A stretch of DNA of 64,000 nt from Hybos culiciformis (lineage: Eukaryota > Arthropoda > Insecta > Diptera > Hybotidae). Location: contig CAXFZM010000075.1 of NCBI GenBank assembly GCA_964007475.1, positions 36,001-100,000 on the forward strand, in the 5' to 3' direction. Position 1 is the stretch's first letter. The number at the start of each line of letters is the position of its first letter. Made by a program: the position numbers and the translations under genes. The notes below the pieces were generated by a model. That model ran no database searches. It was not told where the DNA came from and was given only the letters and a program-made list of their open reading frames with translations. Below are positions 21,767 through 34,025 of this stretch, one piece after another.

Positions 21767-21836
21767 CGTAGCTGAATGGTAGTGTTGGCGGATTGTAATG
21801 CGAAGGACGTAGCATAATTTGGAATCCCAAAGCATA
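21767..21836 (+). repeat. tRNA-derived SINE head, plus strand (unit 1)
   Basis: TAGCTGAATGGTAGTGTTGG is an A-box-like start. The rest (TGTAATGCGAAGGACG..GGAATCCC) aligns to the minus-strand head beside it, but the B-box is degraded. The two heads face away from each other across a ~45-bp AT-rich spacer. Confidence 0.5.
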
Positions 21837-21839
21837 AGA

Positions 21840-22000
21840 AATAAAATTATAAAATTTAATAAAAATATAATAAAAAAATTCTAATAAATAAAAAAAAATT
21901 AAATAAAAAAAAATTAAATAAAAAAATTTAAATAAAAAAAAAAATAAATAAAAAAAATTAAATAAAAAATATTAAATAAAAAAATTAAATTTTATTTTCT
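21840..22000. repeat. A-rich (AATAAAAA)n simple repeat
   Basis: Imperfect repeats of AAATAAAAAAAATT, possibly the tail of the preceding SINE. Copied at 36985-37140. Confidence 0.7.
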
Positions 22001-22106
22001 TATGTAAAATAGCAATATTACTCGCTTTTAAGACGTAAGAAATGAAATCGATGTTATTCGGTAGCATGATTTATGATTTTGCAGTCATAGTGATGGTTTT
22101 AACCCT

Positions 22107-22810
22107 TACCCGATCAACCATTCTTTATATTTCTTGAAGAATATTTAAAAGTCTTGCACCGAATTGGGCAGAAAAATCGATATATAGAATATTTTTTACA
22201 CTTCTACAATAATATTTAAAATTATTTAACAATCGTTAATTAACTTTAAATATATTTACCATATTTGAAACTTTCTTTAAAAAAAATATTTATATTTATT
22301 GCATCGCCTTTAAAATATTGCAATAAATTTTAGTTAAATTTCGGTATAACCAGAAAACGTCGAAAAACTTTATGAATCGATAAAAATATTTTTTTAATTT
22401 TCTTTAAAATAATTTAAAAGAAATATCTTTATGGATAGTCACCATTTTTTGAAGAATTTGAACTGCTGAGCGATATGATTTTTTACATCGAAATATATTT
22501 ACTTAACTTTTAAATTTTATAACACTAAAATTCGATGCAGTTCTTTAATATAGTTCTTTATATAAAAATTAAATTTTGTAAATAAAAGTCGATAAATATT
22601 TACAAAAAAATTAATAGTAATTTAAATTTTACTTTACTGAAAACTTTTTTTGATTTATTTCGGAAAATATGTTAAAGATTTTTCGATACCGATCGATACT
22701 TATTTGTGACTGGACAACTTTAAAATCCCGCATCAATTACTAACAATCGGTAAATACTCTTGATTTTAATAAAGATTCTTCACGTAAGTATAAGAATGGT
22801 TGATCGGGTA
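22107..22810. mobile_element. TA-flanked MITE with ACCCGATCAACCATTCTT ends (unit 1)
   Basis: Left TACCCGATCAACCATTCTT and right AAGAATGGTTGATCGGGTA are inverted repeats of about 19 bp that extend imperfectly further in. TA at each end is consistent with a Tc1/mariner-type target. The inside is AT-rich with TTTAAATA/TATTTAAA words and no transposase. Copied at 37252-37955. Confidence 0.75.
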
Positions 22811-23112
22811 GTCATTGTTTGTGATTAATATTTACGGTTTATGGTTATTTGTTCATGGCTGCAAACTCTGACTACATTACGCATTCGTGCAAGCGTTTTA
22901 ATCATAATATCAAATTGGATTTCTTTGTGTGTATATACAACAAATTCCTAATCTTACCAAATCAAAGTAATTAATATTAAGAAAGCCTCTTATCGTTATT
23001 ATTGCATAATTCATAATTAATATTTATAAATTACGAAAAATTCAGAAAAAAAAATTCATATATAAATGCATGTTATGAAAAAATATAATTATTAGTTAAA
23101 AAATCTATTAAA
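22811..23112 (+). promoter_or_regulatory. Upstream region of the unit 1 protease, with TATA box
   Basis: A TATATAA box at 23059-23065 lies about 50 bp before the expected start codon, the same spacing as in unit 2. No other regulatory motif is recognised. An inference from position only. Confidence 0.45.
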
Positions 23113-24543
23113 ATTGTTTTTATACAATTCGCAATATTACATTTGTTTGTGCTATCAGCATGGTCAAATGAATTTGGAAGAATTCTTAATGGAACCGATG
23201 CTGAAATAGGACTTTTTCCACATCAGATTTCTTTGCAAGTATATGGTAGTCATACTTGTGGTGGTTCAATTATCTCAGATAAATGGGTGGTCACTGCCCA
23301 TCATTGTATCGCGTGAGTGGAAACAAAAACTTAGTACTTCATAGCACTTCATAAATGAAGATCGTAGTCCGTTTTCCAAAAAATTTTTTGGTGACTTGTT
23401 CCCACATGTCAATTCTTACCCAAATCCAATTCAAGATTCACTTCGAGTTTGTGGTCAATGTTTAAATAAACATATAGTAATTACAATTACTCATATATAA
23501 ACTATTTCATATATAACAAAATCCATTTTCAGAATTCTTGTACCACATTTGGGACTAGATATGACGGTAATAAAATTGAAATTGAAAATTGAAATCTGTT
23601 GCAACTTTTTGAAAGTTTAAAAATATAAAACTTTTTAAGCCACTATTTCATATATAACAAAATCCATTTTCAGAATTCTTGTACCACATTTGGGACTAGA
23701 TATGACGGTAATAAAATTGAAATTGAAAATTGAAATCTGTTGCAACTTTTTGAAAGTTTAAAAATATAAAACTTTTTAAGCCAGATCTTTAAATTATTTA
23801 ATTATAAAAATTACGGAATAAAATAGGACTAAAAATGTTATTGGTTGAATTATAGAAAAGAAACTAACACCTACAATGTTTGTATAGTTTTTTCTACTCA
23901 GTTGTAAAACTAGAAATATTTCGATGACGGATGACACATTTGTTTAATGCGTAACTCTAGTAAAATTTTAGCTAAATCAATACTTTTTTTTTTGACATTC
24001 AGAGAATTTAAGATGGGGATGTTCAAAGTGAAGGCGGGAACAATTGCATTAAGGAGTGGTGGCACTACTGTTCAAATTAAACAGAAAATTGCCCATAATG
24101 AACATGATATTGCTTTACTGGAATTAATGGAGCGTTTGATATTTACAGAAACTATTAGGCCCATTAAAATTGCTCGAAATGAAATACCAGCAGATAGTAA
24201 CATTATTATTTCCGGATGGGGTTCCCGGGACCTGTTAACTGGTGCAACTACAAATATTTTGCAATATAATAAAAATACAATCACAAATTTATCACCAAAA
24301 TCATGTGAAGCTATATTATCACGTTTCCAATTCAATTATTATGATGGTTTGATTTGCCTTGATCACGGCGAATATTCTGGCGCTTGCGCTGGAGACTCTG
24401 GTGGACCAGCTGTATATGATAGTCAATTAGTTGGTGTCGCAAGTTTTGTTATTTGTGATTGTGACTCTCCCTATCCGAATGTTTATATCAAAATATCATT
24501 TTTCCTTGATTGGATTAATGAAGAAACTGGATTGGATTTCTGA
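23113..24543 (+). pseudogene. Chymotrypsin-fold serine protease, unit 1 copy lacking its ATG
   Basis: Two exons: 23113-23312 and 24003-24543, with GT donor at 23313 and AG acceptor ending 24002. Together they keep an open 246-codon frame with all catalytic residues and cysteines of the unit 2 gene. The start codon is changed: ATT at 23113-23115 where unit 2 has ATG. The residue before the catalytic histidine is His here (TAHHC) and Asp in unit 2. There are two extra codons (Thr-Asn) before 'LSPKSC'. The intron holds a 141-bp direct duplication. With no other in-frame ATG before the signal peptide, this copy is probably not secreted, though non-AUG initiation or an assembly error cannot be excluded. 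Confidence 0.8.
23501..23782. repeat. 141-bp tandem duplication inside the unit 1 protease intron
   Basis: The block starting ACTATTTCATATATAAC is present twice, at 23501-23641 and 23642-23782, and only once in unit 2. It is a change made after the 15-kb duplication, or lost in unit 2. Confidence 0.93.
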
Positions 24544-24626
24544 TTATTAGCATCAATATTAATTTATTCACATACAAAAATCATTAGTCATTAATCATTA
24601 TTACGCTGGTTGTTTTTTTGGGAGCT

Positions 24627-24632
24627 AATAAA
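24627..24632 (+). terminator. Polyadenylation signal AATAAA (unit 1 protease)
   Basis: AATAAA lies 84 bp after the stop codon at 24541-24543, at the same position as in unit 2. Confidence 0.65.
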
Positions 24633-24944
24633 ACAGTTTAAAAACACAAAAAAAGTTTCAAACAAAATTCAATTATTTATCATTTTCTATAGTTTGCATA
24701 GTTCGTATTAAATTTTTACCCATCTACGATATAAAAAAATGGCAAATTTTGTTATAAAACGGAATGTGTAAAAAAAATCATTTTCAATGCGGAAACTGAA
24801 ATTAGTGTTTAAATTTGCTTATACTATTTTTTTTTTTTTTAAATATCAAAAAATTGAAATTCGTCGGGATGGGAAGTACACAAGAAAATAGACCTGCTCA
24901 AAATTTTTTTTTTTGATTTTTTAACAAATAGTGTTTGAAATATA
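24633..24944. other. AT-rich spacer between the protease and the Penelope arm
   Basis: Homopolymer runs of A and T; no gene or repeat boundary is seen. It corresponds to 39630-39949. Confidence 0.6.
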
Positions 24945-25323
24945 ATATTTGTTGTTTCGTATCCTTATATTTATATATATTTTTAATTGTTTTTTTGAAG
25001 TTGAGGATAAAAATAAAACGAATTGTTTATCTTTTTTTAATCTACTGCCAATATATTTCGTTTCTTGTTTTGAAACTTCTTCAGGGCTACATAATATATA
25101 AAGAAATATTTGATTTTAAAAAACTCAGAATTATAATCTTAAACTTAATCTACAACTAATATCATACCTTGATTATCTTAAGATAGTACGTCTAAAAATT
25201 TAAAATGAAAACTGCACATTACTTGATATAGACATTAAAAAATAAATATATAAAATAATTAAAATATTAACTGACAAATTTAAATAATTTAAAATACACA
25301 AATAATTTGAAGAACAACCTTAC
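24945..25323 (-). mobile_element. 3'-end fragment of the Penelope-like element, truncated by the duplication
   Basis: Nearly identical to 39950-40315 and, inverted, to 45055-45418. It is only the 3' UTR end of the Penelope-like element, read on the minus strand, cut at the duplication junction. The Phe/Ile-rich plus-strand frame here is a chance reading frame. Confidence 0.88.
25047..25087 (-). ncRNA. Hammerhead-ribozyme-like motif (unit 1)
   Basis: The minus strand reads GCC-CTGAAGA, a GTTTC/GAAAC hairpin, then CGAAAT-type core and ATT-GGC. See the entry at 45291-45331 for the proposed fold. Confidence 0.4.
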
Positions 25324-26578
25324 TCTGATGAAAGTTCTTCGCCATGGTTTTTTATAAGAATTTTTCTAATCTCGCTCTAGGTATTTGGATTTCTGTGTAT
25401 CCTGAGAGATTATTTCGCATCTCCTATAATATTATCCTTCACGTATCCTAACAAAATTTTACAAACAATTTTACAAACAAAATTTTCGTCAAATTCTGAA
25501 ATCGCGGATTTGTGTAAACATTCAATTCTATTCAAAAACTCAATTAGACTATTTGGATCCTTGCCGTCGAAAGGAGCTACATGAGATATAGATTGGAGGG
25601 TTAGTTTAAACTTTTTTATGTCATCCATTTCTAAATTCGATTACAGATCTCAGTTACTTAAATAATATTTTATTAAAGATAGATATTTGGTATGACTCAA
25701 AAATAAATAAAAAGCTTTTTTTTTTTTTTTTTTTGAATATAGCTTATGTATTAAAACGAAATAAAATGCACTTCCCTTTTTCCGAGCTGATTTTGATGGT
25801 GGTGTATTTCCAATTCAATTACAGCTCCCGGACTTCTGACAGACTTGATAGTTGAATATAGTTGATAGTTGGTGGTTGATTTTGCTGCTTATATATTTTT
25901 TTCCTATGTAAACACTGTGCTATAAATTATTTACAATCAAATTTTCTGATTTTTTTTTTTTTAATTTTAAATAGACAGAGCTTTAACTTTGAAATACTCT
26001 TTTTTTCTTCTTTTTTTTTCATGTTTTTTATAAATTTTGGTTTTCCCAAACTTCTACTTTTTTTTTCTTCTTTTTTTTTGAAATTTTAGTCTTTACTTTT
26101 ATAACAGTTTATTATTCTTTACACTTATATCATATCAGAGTCTTAACTTTTAAGAACTCTTTTGTTCTTTTTTTTTTCTAATCTATTTAAATATTAGCAA
26201 AAAAAAGATTTTTGTTTTTTTCAGATTCTTAAACACGACTGCGCCAATAATAAGACAACTTTTCGGTTTTGATGTAACTTACAGAATGATTTTATTTTTT
26301 CAAATTCGAAAACATTAAAGCTAGATTTATATTCTACATAATAATTTTTTTCGATTCTCATGTTACAATATTCATACATAGAAAACAATTTTGAACTTAA
26401 ACTAAATCTTATCTTAATTTTATTTTCTTCAAAATTACCTAGTAAGCAAAAAACTTATTTTATTTTATTAAGAAGCAAAGTAGGTTTTTTTTTATGTGAA
26501 AACGAAATGTGCATATTTCCCACGATTAGAGAAGTAGTGTTGAGCTTTGGAGTTATATAGCTTAGTCTCTATATAACA
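25324..26578 (-). mobile_element. Truncated LTR element copy: gag start, leader, primer site, 5' LTR
   Basis: This is the 5' end of the LTR element of 2257-10752, duplicated with unit 2. It has the LTR (26247-26578), the TGGCGCAGTCG primer site (26236-26246), the leader and the start of gag. Everything downstream in the element is absent because the duplication breakpoint falls in gag. ATAT follows the LTR on the + strand, as in the parent. Confidence 0.92.
25410..25628 (-). pseudogene. gag N-terminal fragment (unit 2)
   Basis: Starts ATG at 25628-25626 and keeps 72 codons (MDDIKKFKLTLQ, then an APFDGKDPNSLIEFLNRIE segment typical of gypsy gag N-termini). It includes about 60 bp missing from the unit 1 copy near 9670. 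A TAA ends it before the duplication junction. It is a fragment, not a functional gag. Confidence 0.75.
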
Positions 26579-27665
26579 ATATGATTCAATTCAAATGCAC
26601 TCATCTATGTTTTAACACGAATTAGTCATAACATGAATTCAAAAAATATTTTCATTCCGTTTTTCAATTGTTTTGTTTAATTCGATCAAACCAAATTCTA
26701 AGAAATTGTAGTTACATATTTCCGCCTTAGTAGGCTATTGATAGTGTGGTAAGAAGTACGGGGTGAAAATCAAAAATGTACCCCCTCGACATAAAATTAG
26801 TTTCCGATTGTAATAAAGATCAAGATGAGTTTTGATTTTCGATAAATATTTTTAATGCAAAATAATTTTTTTTAATATTTGCAATATTGATTTAATTTAA
26901 AAAAATATTTTATTGTCCTGAAAAAGTACTAATTTATTATATTGTTGACGACAATTTTTTACATTTTTTTTTTAATTTTCTGTTTTTACTTTGGCTATAT
27001 GATTTAATTTTATTTTTAAATCTAATTATTAATTGAAAATCCCGTATTATTATCACGGTGGGCCCAAGAATTATGTGGTTGTTTGAAAAATTTTGACCAA
27101 TACATACCGATGAAAGATATTTTACAATCTTGTTTCCAAACTCCTTTTTTCGGTTCTCTCGATTTATAATTTTTATACAACATGAACGCCTTACCGTTTT
27201 ATTACCTTTAATTGTTAGTGCTATTTTCCAATTAAATATTTAAAAAAAAAATAACACCACGATTTCAAAAACTTTGTGCCGAAAAACAAGCTCATCCGTC
27301 CCATTAATAATAAATGTATTTTAATGTGCATGTCTTCGGTAAGTTGTATTTACATTCGCAAATTTAGCTCGGTAAATGGTCCATTACATGCATCAATACA
27401 CATGCAATTATAGGGAAATGTAAATTGTATTTACATTTCCCTGTGATGTAAATTGTATTTACATTTCCCTATATTGTATTTACTTACTTCATTTTGAACT
27501 GCGTAGTACTATAAACAAAAATAATATCTCTCACACTCACAATATATCCCTTTTTTCCTTTTATCTCTAAAAGAAAGAGAAATTAAAGGATAATTAACGT
27601 GGAAAAATTCCCTTGGCTTCTTTTATCTGTAAAAGAAAGAGAAATTAAAGGTAATTAACGTGGAA
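26579..27665. other. Non-coding segment, unit 2 copy of 10757-11885
   Basis: The same repeats as unit 1, except that the 36-bp CAAACCAAATTCTAAGAAAT word is present only once (near 26685-26720). No gene is seen. Confidence 0.7.
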
Positions 27666-28675
27666 AAATCATCATTTCTATTTATTCAACACTTAAATTG
27701 TATGAAATCCAATGATATCCTTCCCTTAAACAGGTTTCCAAACCAAACCAAATTTGTGTTTTTAATCACTTCCTTTTTTATGAACCAAATTTGAATGAAA
27801 TCGGAAGAACTTTCGTAGTTTCCCCCGGCAGAGGTTTCTGGGTAGGGTGCCATTCAAATTTTAAAATTTCGAAACGATCGGTTGAGTGGTTTAGTTTTTA
27901 ATATTTTGTAATTATTCGTAATAAAAAAATTGATTTCTATATATTCGAAGAGGGGTTCAAATTTTTTGTTACGGAATTTGTGTGTTTAATCATTTTTATG
28001 TACAAAATTTGAATGAAATCGGACAAACTTTTGAAGTCCTCCCCAAGGGTAGGAGGTCAAAAAATTGTTTGTTACAAAATTTGTGTGTTATTATTTCCTC
28101 TTTTTACATTCCAAATTTTAATGAAATCGGACGAAGTCTTCAAGTCCGCCCCCCTGGGGCAGGTGCCTGGGTAGATGGTCGCGGCTGTACTTCAGAATAG
28201 GGGGCGTGAGCTTTCGGAATGACGTCATCACCAAGAGGTACTATCGGCCATGGGGACTCAGGATATAGGCTTTTGATCGAGTGTGGCACCCGGCCCTGAT
28301 TTGTAAAGTTAAATCAATGGGTCTAGGATCAACCTTTGTCAATTGGATCAGCAACTTTTGAAGTCCTCCCCAAGGGTAGGAGGTCAAAAAATTGTTTGTA
28401 ACATAATTTGTGTGTTATTATTTCCTCTTTTTACATTCCAAATTTTAATGAAATCGGACGAAGTCTTCAAGTCCGCCCCCCTGGGGCAGGTGCCTGGGTA
28501 GATGGTCGCGGCTGTACTTCAGAATAGGGGGCGTGAGCTTTCGGAATGACGTCATCACCAAGAGGTACTATCGGCCATAGGGACTCAGGATATAGGCTTT
28601 TGATCGAGTGTGGCACCCGGCCCTGATTTGTAAAGTTAAATCAATGGGTCTAGGATCAACCTTTGTCAATTGGAT
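27666..28675. repeat. Dispersed repeat block with 326-bp tandem duplication (unit 2)
   Basis: Copy of 11886-12889, including the internal tandem duplication. Small differences only, such as GGGGCAGG kept in both tandem copies here. Confidence 0.8.
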
Positions 28676-29683
28676 CAGCAACTTTTAGACCGGCCGCTCT
28701 ATTCGTGCTGTTGTGGATGGGTACCAGTCACATATTTTCAACATTAACTCTGATGTACCCCAAGGGTGTCTTCTCTCCTAACCCCCTTTCTGATTTTTAT
28801 TAATGATCTTCTGCAATCAACTCTCAACCCCATCCACAGCATCGCCGATGACAGTAACTTGGTAGCCTGCTACAATTTTATTAATGGAAATCAGCATCTT
28901 CAAATGCGGTTACTACTAAAAGCAATTTTTTGCAAAGTAGCATAAATCACGACCTTTCCAAAATTTCACAATGGGGTCTTCTAAATAGAGTTGAGTTCAA
29001 CGCATCCAAAACCCAATAATTTCTATAAAGCAGTCAACTTTCGATCCCCAATTTACTTTTCAAGAAGAAAGTATTGCCAAATCTGGAAGCCTTGACATTT
29101 TAGGTTCGAAAATAACTAGCGTTTTAAGCTGGAAAATTCATATTTTCGAAACGGCTAACAACGCAGCTAAATGTTTTCTAAAAAGATGTAAACAATACTT
29201 TCCCAGTTCCCACCTCTGATCTCTTAAACATTTACAAATCCTACATACGACCGAAATTAGAATATAATTCGCATATATGGGCTGGTGCTCCTAAAACCCA
29301 TCTTGAGTACCTGGGCAAAGTTCAGAGAATGGCTTTTAGATTCCTTAATAATCACCAAACCACCAGCTCCTTAACATCACTCAACCACCGTCGTAATGTA
29401 GCTGCACTTTTCATTTTTTATAAATACTTTGTTGGGACAGATACGTGTTCCCTGGAAGTAAAAGCCCTACTTCCTCTACTTCAAGTATTTACACGCCAAA
29501 CACGTACCGCTTCAACGTCACATCCATATTTCGTCAAAATTCCCAGATGTGATAGAACGAGCTTCGGAGATTCGTTTTCAGTTCGCACCTCGAGAATGTG
29601 GAATGCTCTCCCATCAAAATTGTTCCGACAGCTGGCGGTCGTTTGATTTATGACTTGTGCCGCTTTAAGAAGAGTGTAAATGA
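28676..29683 (+). pseudogene. LINE RT relic, unit 2
   Basis: Copy of 12890-13898 with the same frameshifts. The C-terminal tail 29329-29646 keeps 'SFSVRTSRMWNALPSKLF'. It stops at the nested element beginning at 29692. Non-functional. Confidence 0.8.
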
Positions 29684-30077
29684 TAACCTACCAGAGTTGA
29701 CTAAATTTAAGTATTTGGCAATACAAGTACCAATATACTGGTACTGCAAAAATACTGCAATATTTTTCTAGAATGTACTGATACTTAAAAAAATTTCAGT
29801 ACCAGTATACTGGTATTGCAAAAATACTGCAATATTTTTCTAGAATGTACTGATACTTAAAAAAATTTCAGTACCAGTATACTGGTACTGTAAAAATACT
29901 GCAATATTTTTCTAGAATGTACTGATACTTAAAAAAATTTCAGTACCAGTATACTGATACTGTAAAAATACTGCAATATTTTCTTACAATATACTGGTAC
30001 TGCAAAAAAAAATACAGTACCTACCAGTATATTGAACTGTACAACAATTTCTAAAATTGTTTGTCACAATATGTGAT

Positions 30078-31331
30078 TAGGGTTTCTGAAAACTCGGGTT
30101 TTCTGGACTCGGCGAGTCCGAGTCCCAAATTTCGCAAACTCGTCGACTCCGAGTCGAGTCCATTGTTCATATCAACAAAAAAATTACTAAAAATTTGAGT
30201 TATTTATTATATTACAACGCCTAGAACCACAACGTCAAGAACCAAAAATCTCAGGTAAAACTCTTGTTATATAATAAATAATTCTATAATTTTAACAAAT
30301 TTTAGTAATTTATTTTTTTTACAAAGAGCAATAAGAATTGTTATTGAAATCCAATATATTAAAATAAAAATAAATAAAAGGAAATGTAGTCCAATTTATT
30401 GTATTCATTTATTATTAAAAATTAACTTTAAAAACAAATAAAACCTAGGGCGCAGTGAAATAAGGCAGCGGGAAACAAGGCCGCGATAAGTTTTTTGTTG
30501 CGGTCTTATTTCATTTTGAAAAATGAAATAAGACCGCATAAAATTCCTTTCGCCCTGCTGCCCCCTGCCCTGTGTGCTCACCTCACAAGATTACGCGTCC
30601 TTATTTCATTTATAAAAATGAAATTAGCCCTCCGAATAATTGTTTTTTTTGCCGCGGTCTTATTTCATTTTTCAAAACGAAATGGGCCGCAAGAAATTTT
30701 TTGTGGTCTTATTTCATTTTGAAAAATGAAATAAGGTCGCGAGGATTTTTTCGCGGCCTTATTTCATTTTGAAAAAAGAAATAAGGCCGCGAAAAAATCT
30801 GCGCGGCCTTATTTCATTTTTCAAAATGAAATAAGACCGCAACAAAAACACGTCGCGGCCTTATTTCCCGCGGCCTTATTTCCATCCCCCAAAACCTAGT
30901 AGATTAATTATTTGGATAGTTAGATTTTACTTTATTAATTATTTTTTCGATCTTAATGTAGAAATGTTTCAGAAATGTTAAAGATATATAGATTTGTCCC
31001 CATCCGATTTTAGTACAAAAACCACTATTTATTGCAAAATTTATTTCGTTTGAAATTGAAGTTGATTTTATAGAGGAAAGTGGGTTGTATATACTTGTTA
31101 GTTTTCCAGTATTTCTAAAAATCAAAAATTCTTGTTTCTAAAAAGTAAAAATTCTTCGGATTCAGCTGCGTTTTTCAAAATTAAATCAAGTTTTGATCAT
31201 TCTTTGAGACAAATTTTCAAAAAAATATATAAAAACTTGGACTCTGGATTATCAGAGTCGAGTACCGAGTCCGAGTAACTTCCTAATACTCGTCGAGTCC
31301 AAATCCGAGTCGAATCGAGTCCAGAAACCTA
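30078..31331. mobile_element. Middle nested hAT-like MITE (unit 2)
   Basis: TAGGGTTTCTG..CCAGAAACCTA with ATATGTGAT on both sides (30069-30077, 31332-31340). Counterpart of 14290-15367. Confidence 0.88.
30448..30890. mobile_element. Innermost GC-rich MITE, TSD AAAACCTA (unit 2, long form)
   Basis: 443 bp between AAAACCTA copies (30440-30447, 30891-30898). It has about 176 bp not found in unit 1, holding more GGTCTTATTTCATTTT palindromes and a GC-rich CCTGCTGCCCCCTGCCC stretch near 30556. The reading frames here are products of the palindromic repeats. Confidence 0.82.
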
Positions 31332-32010
31332 ATATGTGATGAACTCAATTTCTGTATAATACAATCAATATTAAACAAATGTTCGAGTATTCAAGGAATA
31401 TTGTATTAACTTACCTAAATATTTATTTTATAGTTTGGTTTGAACCATTAAAATTTAATAAATGTGTTCCTAAAGTAAATTTTAACAGAATTGTAAGTAA
31501 GTTTTTGTCGCATATTAAATTTCTAGTACTTTTTTATTCTCTACATAGAGTTTCACACAAATTATAATTAGCTTTTAGAAGCACAAGTTCATTAAAGTTT
31601 TCGTCAATATTCCTTGAATACTCGAACATTTGCTTAATATTGATTGCATTATACAGAAATTGAGTAGTTCATCTCATATTGTGACAAACAATTTTAGTAA
31701 TTTTCAATATACTGGTAGGTACTGTATTTTTTGCAGTACCAGTATATTGAGAGAAAATATTGCAGTATTTTTACAGTACCAGTATACTGGTACTGTATTT
31801 TTTGCAGTACCAGTATATTGTGAGAAAATATTGCAGTATTTTTACAGTACCAGTATACTGGTACTGAAATTTTTTTAAGTATCAGTACATTGTAGAAAAA
31901 TATTGCAGTATTTTTGCAGTACCAGTATACTGGTACTGAAATTTTTTTAAGTATCAGTACATTCTAGAAAAATATTGCAGTATTTTTGCAGTACCAGCTC
32001 TGTAACCTAC

Positions 32011-32455
32011 TAACTGTCCCACTTTCTAATCCCTTCTAAATTTCCTGTCCCCATTACCCAATCCATACTTCTTTAAGTATAAAAGGTATCCCACCTAGTG
32101 ATTTGGTAACTTTAATAAAAAAAAAAAAAATTCGTATAGTTCGATTTTTTAATTCTGTAAGTACCTTTCAAAGGCTTCTACTTCACGAGATTGAAAATTT
32201 GATCAACTGACAACCCGTTAGTGAAACCAAAGGTGGCAACTAGGAGCCTAGTTTTATACGTGCCTTCTATAAAACAAAAAGGCATTCACTATGTGTTCTG
32301 GAGCATCATTAAAATTAATTGAATCATGTTTATATAAGCGTTTCCTAGAATTTAAACGGTTTTTGTTTATCATCAACTTGATATTTTTATCCATTACATT
32401 GCTACTGCAGCGTTGCCTTATAAAATGTTTATCAATAATTGTTAATTAATTAAGG
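32011..32455. other. Non-coding flank, unit 2 copy of 16054-16500
   Basis: No gene is seen; nearly identical to unit 1. Confidence 0.65.
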
Positions 32456-32464
32456 TATGATTGT

Positions 32465-32645
32465 CGGCCGTCATGGTGTAGTTGTATTGCCATTATCCTA
32501 TGGCGTGTTCGGTCGAGGGTTCTATTCCCACCTCGGACTGGAATTTGTGTCAATTTTCCAATTTGTCTCACTTGAATTAAGTGTTTGTGTTGTTTTTTTT
32601 TTTTTATACAATAGAAAAATATTTTTTTATTTGAACAATAAATAC
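32465..32645 (+). repeat. tRNA-headed SINE candidate (unit 2)
   Basis: Counterpart of 16509-16690 with the same A-box-like TGGTGTAGTTG and B-box-like GGTTCTATTCC. Here the head starts GGCCGTCA rather than GGCCTTCA. Confidence 0.55.
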
Positions 32646-33272
32646 CGATTATTTTGTGTGATTTTTAATCGATTTATTATTTAAAGCAATTTCAATAATT
32701 TTCTTTTTTTTTAATTTTTTTTTATAACAAATTATAACTTGTGATAATTTAGAAAAAATGGGAATCAAGTAAGTAATTTATCCAACAGAATTACATATTA
32801 AATTAAGTTATTTATTATTTTCCAACAATTTTGTTGATCCGGAAACCGGCGTTCACACGCAATCCATAGAGAGCTCTTGAAGGGATTTGAAAAGGAGATT
32901 AGGTCGCGGAGGCCTCCGAAAAGAAAATTTAGACATGCGAAAAGAAAATTTAGACATGCATTTATGCGAATTTTTATGGTAGATATCAAAACTTTGAACT
33001 CAGGTTAATTCAATAAATTTGAAAATGATAGAATATAAAAAAAATATTATTTTTTTGTATTTATGCATATAAGAAAATAAATAACACAAAAATTTGGGCT
33101 TTTTTTTGCGTCTTTCGTAACTACATATCAATAAATTATGAGTTTTTATTGTGCTGATTTCTTTGTTCATTTTAGGAGTTTTCCAAAAGGATGTTGTTCA
33201 AACAACTTGTTTTTAAAAGTTTCGTATAACTGTCCCCTCTAGAAAAATCCAAGAATTGGGTTGATTCCATTT
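32646..33272. other. AT-rich non-coding DNA (unit 2)
   Basis: Copy of 16691-17315. No supported gene. Confidence 0.6.
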
Positions 33273-33280
33273 ACCGTTTC

Positions 33281-34025
33281 CGGCCTGTCGAGAAGGGGGG
33301 GAGGGGGATATAATTCCCTGGGCCCACAGAGCTAAGGGGCCCGCTTGTTAAATTTTTTTTGCATTAAAAACAATATACATTATACATATGTGATATTAAG
33401 TTTCATACTTATACAGTGATATTAAGTTTCATGCTTAAATGTGATATTAAGTTTCATGCTTATCAAAGTCATTATTGGAAAAAATTTACATAAAAAGTCC
33501 TTGATGATGGCGTCAAGTAGAATTTTTTGTTATTTCTTATGGAAAAATAGTGTATAAAAATTTTATCATTAGTAAGTATAATTTTATGGTGTTGATTTTT
33601 CAGCTTTTTTTCAGAAAATTAATTTTCTATTTCTACTATAACTAGACATCCAAACTGATTGTATTTGTTGGACTGTTTAGACCGGTCCGAATTAAAATAA
33701 TCTAGGAGGGGTTGTCGTTACTAATTATTTGGGATTTTTTAAAGTGGTATAAATTAAAGTCGAATCTACAAGTTTTTATACAAAGCGAAAAACTTTACAT
33801 TCTGATTCTCATATGATAAGATCCTACCCTGTACACCATAATTCTGATTTCACAAGTAGATTTGTACAAATGTACAAAGTGTGACTATTAATGATAAAAT
33901 TATGTGTTTAGGCGGCTCAATTAATATTATTTTCATAATGTTAAAACCTATAAAAAACCTGTAAAATTTTTTTTTATATTTGTAAAAATCTTTTCCCGAG
34001 CCCGGTGTTGGCTACGACGCCCCTG
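33281..34025. mobile_element. hAT-like MITE, TSD ACCGTTTC (unit 2)
   Basis: Copy of 17324-18068 with the same 8-bp duplication at 33273-33280 and 34026-34033 and the same 745-bp length. Confidence 0.75.

Larger units (their letters stand above)
9580..25323. repeat. Tandem segmental duplication, unit 1 (15,744 bp)
   Basis: Unit 1 starts at TCTGATGAAAG (9580), inside gag of the LTR element, and ends at CCTTAC (25323), inside the inverted arm of the Penelope-like element. The next base begins unit 2 with the same TCTGATGAAAG. Nearly all of unit 1 aligns to unit 2 in order. The main length differences are the 788-bp hAT insertion, a 176-bp deletion in the innermost MITE and a 141-bp intron duplication. 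Confidence 0.95.
29692..32002. mobile_element. Outer hAT-like foldback element, TSD TAACCTAC (unit 2)
   Basis: Same termini and target duplication (29684-29691, 32003-32010) as 13907-16045. It is 2311 bp, longer than unit 1 mainly because the innermost element is longer. The ~10 bases TTTGTACAG near 15739 of unit 1 are missing at about 31704. Confidence 0.92.

Noticed and set aside
24935..25159. A hydrophobic small membrane protein repeated at 39921
   Set aside because: It lies antisense in the Penelope 3' UTR. AT-rich DNA readily gives Phe/Ile/Leu-rich frames, and the frame is not kept at its ends.
30495..30772. Small plus-strand proteins in the inner MITE of unit 2
   Set aside because: They arise from repeated GCGGCCTTATTTCATTTT words in a palindromic element and are not present in unit 1.
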